This document shows positions 56,115-64,000 of a DNA stretch of 64,000 nt, piece by piece. Location of the stretch: positions 18,893,487-18,957,486 of the forward strand of contig OZ035960.1 in the NCBI GenBank assembly GCA_964034945.1. Direction: 5' to 3'. The translations under genes and the position numbers were made by a program. This DNA comes from Chrysopilus asiliformis (taxonomy: Eukaryota; Arthropoda; Insecta; Diptera; Rhagionidae). Position 1 is the stretch's first letter, and every line of letters starts with the position of its first letter. The notes beneath the pieces were generated by a model that did not search any database, had not been told where the DNA came from, and saw nothing but the letters and a program-made list of their open reading frames with translations.

Positions 56115-57406
56115 CTGATTTTCCTTCCTTTTGATGCTCTGGTGTCGACCTTCTTCTTCATCTTCTGCCGCATTTTCTGTAGCTCTGCAAATTGTTTGCT
56201 CATCTCACTCGGATCCGTCGTCGAATTTGTCTTGAACTCAATCAATTCCCGCAGCTGCTGATGGTAAAAGTCGGTATCGTCGTAAATTTCTGGGCTGGAA
56301 ATTACCTTCTCCGCGTCAGCCTCCACTTCTCCCATATTTTCAACATTTTCTGCGCCCGAGGTTGTTCCTTGCTCACCAAATAATTGATAGCTACCTTTAA
56401 CTGTCTGCGACTTCTTCACCAAATCGCTTTTGTTCAGCAAGACAGCTTCAATCTTCCTGACCACATCGAAATTGCTGGCGGATTTGTTTGACCCCTTGGA
56501 GCCAGCTCCTGGTGCCAGAATTTTCGTCCTATCGTGCCACTTCTGTAGCACAGAGTCTCTGTACGGATTATAAACGTCAAAGACTTCCTTGAGATCTTCT
56601 TCAAATCTTTTCACAGGAGGCTCATTGCTATCCCCTTGTGATTTCCGTTTTCGTTGCTTGGTGGAGAAAAGGTCCTTCGTTTCTGAATACTGGCGAACGA
56701 GTGTCTGTCGAATGTCCAGCATTTTGTCCAACAGACTCGTTAAATTCTGCTGTGTCTCCTCTGCTAAACTGGAGAACTCTTGACTTTGACTGCATATCGA
56801 ATTGAAGATTTGTGGCGTTGGGAGGCTGTTGCTTTTGATTAGCATTTTCTGCGACTGAATTCGCATTTCCAAGAGTTTCTCCCACATTTTCAGCTGATTT
56901 TGCACGGCGAGCCCCTTTTGAATCTCGGCTGTTTGATTGCTTTCCGATACCAGATTTTCGACGGCGACTCCTGATTCTGGCTTGTCGCTCCCAGCATCCC
57001 CACCTTCGTCAGAAACTTCCCCAGAACTATCGTAATCAGGATCACTCCCGGAACTATTGCAATCAGGGTCATTCTCAGAATCATCGTAATCAGAGTCCCC
57101 CTCGTCCGAAATGTCGTCTTTATCTTCATCCCCCTTATCAGATTCTGATCCTTCACCCTGATCTTCCATTTCCCTACGAGAACTCACCTTTCCACGGTAT
57201 TTCTCGCTAATTTCCGACAGCAATTTCGTGTTTCTTTTTCGGATCTCGCTAAAACTATTTTCCACCTCCACATCTTCGTCGATTTCTGCCAGTTTTGCCG
57301 CTGTCTCATCTTCCGAATCAATTTCTGGATCAAGCAGAGACCGTGGGGTAAATGTTTCTGCAACTTTTTCTGAAATCGTGTTGGTTTTTGCACGTTTATT
57401 TGACAT
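56115..57406 (-). CDS. AATF/Che-1/Bfr2 exon 1, 430 codons
   Basis: ATG at 57406 (MSNKRAKTNTIS..); an in-frame non-ATG extension upstream was ignored. Visible: a short N-terminal basic part, long acidic Asp/Glu/Ser-rich stretches (about residues 28-45 and 70-155), the AATF-Che1 domain with NQLKMWEKLLEMRIQSQKML, a basic QRKRKSQG segment, and the beginning of the TRAUB domain (DTRASKGRKIR). It then ends in CAG|GTGAGA at 56114. Family members are nucleolar and needed for small-subunit processome function and 18S rRNA maturation (human AATF-NGDN-NOL10, yeast Bfr2); the vertebrate protein also acts in transcription and apoptosis control. Without exon 2 the ORF would stop after RKIR. Confidence 0.92.
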
Positions 57407-58827
57407 TTTAATGGAAACTACGGAGAAATGACATGCGGTAAACACAAAATTATCTGGGTCGAAACTTCACTGGTTTCTGGCCAATCAGAAACAGGCTACC
57501 AAAACCTCATTTCGCAGCTAGATGAGGAATTGAGAAGAAACAAAATTTTGAACCCAATCAAATCAAATCAAATTACTTGAGGCGCTGAGTTTCAAAATCT
57601 GGGAAATTAAGTTAATAATGGTTTCCTAAGAAAATGGCACTTTTTATTCCTATCTACACTCAGTTTTTTTCCATACTAAATTAGAATTGAAATACCAGTT
57701 TTGTTTTAAAAATATCTTATACCCAGAATGTTAATTTTCAAAACTCTCCTTCTCCAACGGAGGTATTTTTGGTAAGACTTTACCTTAACGGAAGCCGAAT
57801 TTCGAGTTCCGGTAAATATTTTTGGGTAGACTGAGACGAGTTATGAAAAACAGTAAAGCCGCTCATGTAGGACATGTATCGTTGCAAAATGAAATGACAG
57901 CCACCCAAAGTTGGAAAAGCGCACTTTTTAAAGTGCTGTATTTTCCAAACGAATCATCCGATTGCAACAAAAGTTTGAGTGGATGATTTTAGTTAGTAGC
58001 AGAATGCATGACTGAAATATCAATCTGCTAGATGCAAAACATCGAGAGGTTGACACACATTTTTTGCCAATTTTTTATGAGTTTCTTAATTTTTCCTCAT
58101 GACGTTTTTAACTAACGGTATTTTTTTAAAAAACAAACCGAGTATTATTCCATTCATCATTACGTTTCCAACAACAGCTTCAGTTTAAATTTATTGATTT
58201 AGGTTCTTTCCTAACATTTTAAAAGAAAAACCTCATTTGAAAAATTATTGAGTAAAAAATACTAGTTTTTTTAAGGTTGCCAAAAATGAATGAGTGCGGA
58301 TAAGATATTTTGAAACTCAAAGCCTCCTCAATTAAGAAAGACCAGTGTCAGGTTACGCCTTGCATTTTAGTGGATAGAGAGTTTATAATCTAGAGTGCGG
58401 ACATGTAAAAATTGCCGCCGGATTGAAAACCGAGCGCAAAAAGTTTAAAAATTTGATTAATGGTCACAAATATCGGTTATTACAAATGAAAATAAAAGAC
58501 TTTGACATAAAAATTACTATGCACAAATTATTTTTTATATGATCTCATAAAATCACAAAATGATGTCTTAAGAAGGAAAAATTATTAGTTGTTTCATCTT
58601 TTTTTTTTTTGGTAATCGTCGATACCTAAAAACAATTTAGAAGTTTTCTTAATTGATAGTAAAACTCGTTAGCTTTTATGACATTTCTATAAAAAATAAA
58701 ACCTTATATTTACTAGTAGTAAAAAAATATGACCAAGTAAAAAACTTATAACAAATTTTTATCTAAACTCTACAAGAACAGAACATCTTCGCTTCATTAG
58801 ATAACGTCGGCGTCGCCTCTCGTCGGC
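57407..58827. other. Intergenic region between AATF and the receptor gene
   Basis: Should contain the AATF promoter and the 3' end of the receptor transcript. No repeat, TATA box or AATAAA in a convincing position was identified. Confidence 0.4.
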
Positions 58828-58882
58828 TCAGTGGTACAAATTGTGTTTCCTAAGATTCGGTAGTTCAATGGAGTCGCCGCAA
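58828..58882 (-). CDS. Receptor candidate C-tail exon F and stop
   Basis: Acceptor TTTTTTGCAG; one base completes Ser, then CGDSIELPNLRKHNLYH and TGA. Phases of D', E and F agree, giving a tail of about 60 residues after TM7 with potential phosphorylation sites. Alternative reading in another frame is also open (..TPLNYRILGN..), so the frame depends on the exon E donor. Confidence 0.5.
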
Positions 58883-58984
58883 CTGCAAAAAAATATTAAA
58901 TTCTATTAAAATATTCGAAGTGAATGCGGAAAATATAACAATATGCAAACGAATTTTTCGCGTTTCGAAATAAAACGGACAGAC

Positions 58985-59115
58985 CTCATGCAGATTGTTC
59001 GGCGGACACCTGTGTTGTTTGGTGGCGCGTTACCATTGGTGATGGCATTATTACCGTTAGTTCCTCGACGCTCATCAACGCGCTTCGAAATGGACGCGTG
59101 CCGATGGCTAATGGC
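58985..59115 (-). CDS. Receptor candidate C-tail exon E
   Basis: Acceptor TTATCTTGCAG at 59116-59118 side; phase 0 matches the internal donor of exon D at 60955/60954. Encodes AISHRHASISKRVDERRGTN and an Asn/Gly-rich stretch (ITNGNAPPNNTG), then RRTICM, ending with two bases before GTCTGT. Ser/Thr and basic residues suit a cytoplasmic GPCR tail. The intervening intron is about 1.8 kb and holds repeats. Confidence 0.55.
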
Positions 59116-59390
59116 CTGCAAGATAAAAATCCCCAAATTTTATTTATTTCAACTCTCCAAATATAATTTATTAAAAAGAAATGCGAAGAAGTGTGAAATT
59201 GTCGTCGATTACCCGTCGTTTCGTGCAAAAATCGGGTATCAAATTTCAAGTATGTAAGGATCAGAAATGAGTTATGATCAAGGCGTCTGAGTATGATCAA
59301 CCCGTATGATAGTCATATGATAATTGGTTAATTTATTGAAGTGACGGTGAGATCTTCATCATGAGCTTTTACCCGTTTTCAAAGTATTTA

Positions 59391-59935
59391 TACCCGTATG
59401 GTGAAACCAAAGGGTATATTAACTTTGCCTTACCGTTTGTAACGCCAAGATCCCGTTATCACACAAAAAAATGAATTACACCAGTGTGTTTAAAATGATA
59501 AAAAAAAATTGAATTTAGCATGTCCGTCTGTCCGTCCGTCTGTGGCGCGGATTGCGGGCGCACGGATTGATCTAGAAACTTGAAATTTTGCGCAGATTCG
59601 TTTTTCGTAAAATTCGAGGCTAATTTCGTTAATGGGCAAAAATGGACTATTAGGTGGGGTACCCCCCATACGAACGAAAACGTGTTTTGCAAATATCTCG
59701 AAAACTGTGCATCTTATCAAAAAGTGCAAGAACAAAAGTTATTTAGGATATGATTTTACATAAAACTCCCATACATCAAAATCTGATTCGAATAAGTTTT
59801 AAAGAATCTTATTGGAAAGTTTGACTCAAAGTGGAATTTTGGTATAACTGTTCGAATTTTGATACTTGGTTTTCAATAATTGTCAGATTGGCAATTATAG
59901 CTTTTTTTATGTTTTTTTAAGTTTGTACGTTTTTC
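59391..59935 (+). repeat. Repeat family B copy
   Basis: Complete from TTATACCCGTATGGTGAAACC through the GTCCGTCTGTCC head and GCGGATTGCGGGCGCACGG to GATTGGCAATTATAGC. It lies in the proposed D-E intron of the receptor. Confidence 0.8.
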
Positions 59936-59949
59936 AATGAGAGCAACAT

Positions 59950-60198
59950 ATATAATACTAGCTTGCAGACCCGTCGTTGCCGGGTTAAGCTTTTTGTCTA
60001 AGTTTTAGAATACGAAGAAAACCGGAAAGAACTTAAAAACTTTTTAATGGGTCAATGTTGGGGCTGGACCCCCGACGAACAGCTATGCCAAATTTCAGGC
60101 CAATCGGTTCAGTAGTTTTTGTGTGAAAGAGGAACAGACCGACAGACAGACGGACAGACAGACAGACAAACACCAACTCATTTTTATATATTAGTATG
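59950..60198 (+). repeat. Interspersed repeat G with CAGACAGACGG tail
   Basis: Starts ATATAATACTAGCTTGCAG, ACCCGTCGTTGCCGGG; ends in a GACAGACAGACGGACAGACAG tract, AACTCATTTTTATATATTAG. Start and end carry short complementary words (ATAATACTAG / TATTAGTATGAT). This type of repeat (ACCCGTCG..GCCGGG head) is widespread in insects; class not assigned. Confidence 0.55.
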
Positions 60199-60499
60199 AT
60201 TACTGGGCCTCTTCACTTACGATTTTTATTTCCATGAAGTTTTTTATCCCATTGATTGACCAATCAGAGCTCGAGTTGGTGGTGAGAAAAATTCCATGAA
60301 AGATTTCAGTGCTAAAATTTCATGGAACTGTTTTGACATTTTCCATGAAATATGTTTCCACAGCTGTCAAAGAAATCTCATTCCGATGAGATATTTCATG
60401 GGATAAAAAATTTTTAATCATGACTCGACGTTAATTACGTGACCAAAGATACTCTTTTTTAATTTCAGCGTTTTTAAATGAGGTTCATGATCTCAAATG

Positions 60500-60795
60500 A
60501 AATGAAAATTCGTTTTTTTTGTCTATATGTTAATTCCCGCCTGTCCGTCCGTCCGTAAACACTAAAACTTTCGGAAGGATTAAGATAGAGACTTGAAATT
60601 TTACTTAGCTAAGTTCTTGAATGGGCAAAATTCGACCATTCCACAAATGAAGTAGTTTTTTTCGATTTTCTCGAAAACAGTGCATTGTATCCAAAAATTT
60701 ATATGGACGAAACAAGTTTAGAATATGATTTTACATAACTCTTTCACTCATCAAAATCCAATCGCGCCACTTCTTTTTCTTCCGTCCCTACCTTC
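60500..60795 (+). repeat. Repeat family A fragment
   Basis: GTCCGTCCGTCCGTAAACAC head remnant, GATTAAGATAGAGACTTG, TTCTCGAAAACAGTGCATTG and AAATCCAATCGCGCC. Confidence 0.6.
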
Positions 60796-60912
60796 TCCGT
60801 CAGACTAATTTTATGTCCGGTGGAATCAATAAATCTAATCCAGTTCTAATTTAATAATCAAGTACTAAACATTACAATGGCTTAAACAGTAATTTTATAA
60901 TTAATGTAATTT

Positions 60913-61232
60913 TCAGCTCTTTTTTTTGATTGTACTGAAATTCGTTTCACGTACTGAGCATTTGGTGTGCATTTTTTCCCGCTTTCTCCGAATATTGTAC
61001 GCTCCATAAACGATTGGATTCATGCAGGAATTTGTGCAGGCGAACAGAAATAGTCCCTTCTGTATCCTTTGGTCAACTTTGAGAGCTGTTTCCCTGTCTA
61101 ACCAATACCAAATGGACATCACGTAAAACGGAGTCCAGCATACAACAAACACAATAACAATAGTTATTGTCATTTTGAGAGTCCTTCGCTTGGCCCTGCC
61201 CAGGACATCATCATTCGATCTGCGAAATCTTT
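60913..61232 (-). CDS. AKH-receptor-like GPCR, exon D (ICL3, TM6, TM7), short-tail form
   Basis: Acceptor TTTGCAG. Encodes [22 protein letters not shown]6 ([15 protein letters not shown]), loop 3 (DQRIQKG) and TM7 with [10 protein letters not shown], so the NPxxY motif is NPIVY. Read through, it ends after a short Lys-rich tail (..NFSTIKKKS) at TGA 60915-60913. An internal donor TCA|GTACGT (exon end 60955) allows a longer alternative tail; see 58985-59115. No AATAAA was seen close downstream of the short stop. Confidence 0.88.
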
Positions 61233-61312
61233 CTGCAAACGAAAAAAAAAACAATTTCTTCCCTTTTTAGTATTTTTTCTTAATAATAAAAAATAGCATT
61301 CAGTACCTATAC

Positions 61313-61520
61313 CTGCAATGATCTTTTTACTCTTCTTATAAATTTCTAAATAAATCGATGCATAACAGAATATAATTATAATAAGTGGCAGAGCGTACAT
61401 CAGGACCATTCCCATCACCGAATACATGATCAAATGGAATTCATTTTCGAAAAAATTATACGTGACACATTGCTCATACCATGTGATATTTGGATGGGTT
61501 TCCAAATGGAATATAATCGC
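61313..61520 (-). CDS. AKH-receptor-like GPCR, exon C (ECL2, TM5)
   Basis: AIIFHLETHPNITWYEQCVT (extracellular loop 2 with the conserved Cys and a sequon) and TM5 (YALPLIIIIFCYASIYLEIY). Ends with one base before GTATAG. Confidence 0.92.
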
Positions 61521-61577
61521 CTATAAGAATCAAGGACATAATAAATGAATTAGTTAAACCATTGATCAAACAAATAC

Positions 61578-61677
61578 TTGCGGAGTACTAAATATCCAAG
61601 AACTAAGCCACGCTATAAAGATCATCATTCGACCTCGTGTATCCGACAGTTTTAGGGGTTTTAAAACTGCAAAATAT
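61578..61677 (-). CDS. AKH-receptor-like GPCR, exon B (TM4)
   Basis: Completes Arg, then YFAVLKPLKLSDTRGRM and TM4 (MIFIAWLSSWIFSTPQ). 100 bases; ends in phase 0 at a GTATTT donor. The next intron is only 57 bases. Confidence 0.92.
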
Positions 61678-61808
61678 CTGAAAAATCAAAAATCAAGAAG
61701 AATTTTTGTTAAATTGTGTAAATAAACTGATTTTATTTATAATTTAATTCCATGTTAAACGTGAAAGTGTTCAAATTCTAACCGCTTTACAAAATTGATT
61801 GTACTCAC

Positions 61809-62081
61809 CTGTCCACTGATATGCAAACCAGTATAAAACTGGACAGATACAGGCCAAACGTTCGAAAAAATGCCATCACTCGACACATGATGTCACCCGC
61901 CTTCCAGGATACCGTATACGCCCAGGCTATCTCCATGGGCATCATTAGAAACGTTACCAGTAAATCCGCTATGGCCAAATGCATTAGCATAACATCTATC
62001 CGCGATGGACCTCGAAGCCGCCGCTTTATGAGTAAAACTAAAACGGTTAAGTTGCCAATGGACGAAATCGCCATCAGGACA
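61809..62081 (-). CDS. AKH-receptor-like GPCR, exon A (TM1-TM3)
   Basis: Acceptor TAATTTCAG, donor GTGAGT. Encodes the end of TM1 (GNLTVLVLL), TM2 (LMHLAIADLLVTFLMMP), extracellular loop 1 with a conserved W and C, and TM3 to D-R of the DRY motif. The pattern LAIADLLVTF..PMEIAWAYTVSW..CRVM is that of the AKH/corazonin/GnRH receptor superfamily, best matching AKH receptors. These couple AKH to fat-body lipolysis and glycogenolysis. The exon needs two bases from an upstream exon not found in this window, so the N-terminus is missing. Confidence 0.9.
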
Positions 62082-62838
62082 CTGAAATTAGTAAAAATAT
62101 AGTTTAGAAATTAAAAAAAAACCTAGAATGTAGCTGGGTTAAAGTATATTCTAATAAAGTAGTTTTTTGACAACTTTTGAGCAAAAAGCGGTATTTTTAC
62201 AGGATATTCGGAAAAAAATTCAAAATTTTGATATTATATTTGTGATTAGCGAGCCCGAAAACCCCCCTAATGCAAATTTTGCAGGGAAGAAGTGATATTT
62301 GCATTAACCTTACAGAACCTGTCGTTTCGTATTTTAACATTCCAACATCAGATTCGTGATCAAGGACCGCTAAACATTTTAACGACAATTTTACAAAAAG
62401 GTGAAATTTTTAAATTGAAAAACTAAAAAGTTTGAAAAATTAAACCGAGAAGACGAAAAATTTCACCTTTAGGTCTAATTTTTCTACCATTATAGGCTTC
62501 AAATTGTCTGCACTAAATTGTTGGAAAAGCATAACTGCCAGGCCAACAATGTGGGTTAACAAGAGACGCTCAATCGTTACGCGTTCAGCCTATGAAGCCG
62601 AAGGACGAGGGTTTGAATATCACCGGTACAACGATGTTTAATTTATTAAAACTTGCTTTAAAAAAATGTTTGACGAGGGAAATAGCTTTAACAAAAATAT
62701 CTTTACAAATGTTACGATTTTGAAAAAAAACCTTACAAATTTTGCAATTTTCCTTCCAATAGAACCTTATAAATCTGCAAATTAGAAATTGCGCAGGAGC
62801 GTAGATTTTGTTTAAGAAAGTCAAGTGCTGCTCACATC
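62082..62838. other. Upstream intron of the receptor, no exon found
   Basis: I searched the minus strand for a TM1-encoding exon ending in the required phase and found none. From about 62785 the end of family D appears (GCGTAGATTTTGTTTAAGAAAG). Confidence 0.4.
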
Positions 62839-63117
62839 ACGGCATACAGACAACCAAGGTATGCTGTAAACTCAAATCTGACATTTCGTTGCTACGTCAC
62901 TTGTGCCGATTAGTTCGTCAAGTGCAGAAGAAATTTTGTATTCTGGATGGTTTTTTTTAAATTTGTGCGATTTAAATTAAATATTTGTAAATTAGTGGAC
63001 TGATTGCATTAAATAGTGATCAACAAACATAAAAATTAATTAAAAAAAGTCGGCACAAATGACGTCACACCTGACTATCAAAAGTTTACAGCATACCTTG
63101 GTTGTCTCTATGCCGTG
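62839..63117. mobile_element. hAT-like MITE, 279 bp
   Basis: Inverted ends CACGGCATA.AGACAACCAAGG with GTATGCTGTAAACT inner words on both sides; imperfect 8-bp duplication GCTCACAT / GTTCACAT. It splits a family D end whose halves rejoin as in the other family D copies. Confidence 0.7.
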
Positions 63118-63347
63118 GTTCACATCAGATATTTCTGTGGTCACAAGTTGTAAGGGCCTAACTCGACTTTAGCAGTTTTCAATGTTTTTACAGAATCGTG
63201 CTCTCCTTCCAAAATGCTCTTAATTCCACTAACCCGTTAGTTTCTACGACCATTTTTGACCGTTATAGGCTACTACATCAAATGGCTAAAGTCAAAAAAT
63301 TTCCAAGTTGCATTTGGAAGAACGGCTAAAGTCAGATCCCATATATT

Positions 63348-63905
63348 TATACCCGTATGGTGAAACCAAAGGGTATATTAACTTTGCTTTACCGTTTGTA
63401 ACGCCAAGATCCCGTCATCACACACAAAAATGAATTACACCAGTGTGTTTAGAATGATAAAAAAAATTGAATTTTGCATGTCCGTCCGTCTAGCCGTCCG
63501 TCTGTCCCTCCGTCTGTCCGTCCGTCCGTCCGTTTGTGTCGCGGATTGCGGGCGCACGGATTGAGCTAGAGACTTGAAATTTTGCGCAGATTCGTTTTTC
63601 GTAAAATGCGAGGCTAAGTTCGTTAATGGGCAAAAATGGACCATTAGAACGAAAACGAGTTTTGCGAATATCTCAAAAACGGTGAATCTTATCAAAAAAG
63701 TCCAAGAACAAAAGTTATTCAGGATATTATTCTACATAAAACTCCCATACATCAAAATCCGATTGGAACAAATTTTAAAAAATCTTATTGGAAAGTTTGA
63801 CTTCATAGTGGAATTTTGATAAAACTGTTCGCCATTCACTTAAATCACCATACGGGTTTTCAATAATTGCCAGATTGGCAATTTTAGCTTTTGTTATGTT
63901 TTTGT
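63348..63905 (+). repeat. Repeat family B copy
   Basis: TTATACCCGTATGGTGAAACC to GGCAATTTTAGCTTTTG. The 3' sub-terminal motif TCACCATACGGGT is well preserved here. Confidence 0.8.
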
Positions 63906-64000
63906 ATAGACTTAATCCACTCTTATGGGCGCGAAGCTGCATTGATTTGACCGTTTTTGCACGTGGAATAGTGGCTTAAGTCGAGTTAGTTCATTCTTCG

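Noticed and set aside
62545..62625. tRNA-like or SINE head (GGTTTGAATAT B-box-like word)
   Set aside because: No cloverleaf could be drawn and the A-box and acceptor stem are not convincing.
1..64000. CRISPR arrays, bacterial operons, phage or integron features
   Set aside because: The tandem repeats lack the spacer-repeat pattern, and all genes are spliced animal genes.

Overview
ORGANISM. This is nuclear DNA from an insect, most likely a dipteran. It is AT-rich and intron-bearing, with splice-consensus exons of three conserved animal genes and about 50 kb of dense non-coding repeats. One gene encodes an adipokinetic-hormone-type receptor, an arthropod/insect family. I see no bacterial operons, CRISPR array, rRNA or convincing tRNA. 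A 200-base run of N (41301-41500) is an assembly gap. LAYOUT. 1-16.3 kb: repeats, nested DNA transposons and one possible orphan gene for a small secreted, heavily glycosylated protein (minus strand, 1841-2404). 16.4-50.1 kb (possibly to 52.8 kb): the plus-strand nuclear receptor gene Hnf4. It has six common exons (45.1-50.1 kb) and three candidate alternative first coding exons near 16.4, 29.9 and 44.7 kb, all ending in the same phase, so the upstream 29 kb of repeat-filled DNA is probably Hnf4 intron. 57.4-53.0 kb (minus): an AATF/Che-1/Bfr2-type ribosome-biogenesis gene, two coding exons split by a 3 kb intron packed with miniature elements. Hnf4 and AATF converge on a palindromic AATAAA/TTTATT signal near 52.8 kb. 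62.1-58.8 kb (minus): an AKH-receptor-like GPCR from TM1 to the C-tail; its N-terminal exon(s) were not found and probably lie beyond 64 kb. REPEATS. Two related non-coding families dominate. Both have a CTGT/GTCC-rich head and are called here A (GCAATTGTAGC tail) and B (TATACCCGTATGG head). There are also many short inverted-repeat elements whose target duplications suggest superfamilies: TTAA (piggyBac-like), TA (pogo/mariner-like), 8 bp (hAT-like) and 3 bp (Harbinger-like). A 2.2 kb pogo-like element carries two younger nested insertions, and an internally deleted mariner-like element carries a TTAA element. There is a 162-bp satellite near 24.3 kb, an expanded 8-mer array near 30.5-31.25 kb, and palindromic elements with hexamer-repeat arms. 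BIOLOGY. Hnf4 and the AKH receptor both act in fat mobilisation in insects, and AATF acts in 18S rRNA maturation. I find no evidence that the three form one pathway here. I found no clearly new enzymatic system. The most unusual material is the multi-promoter structure of Hnf4, the alternative receptor tail, the orphan glycoprotein and the diversity of palindromic elements.
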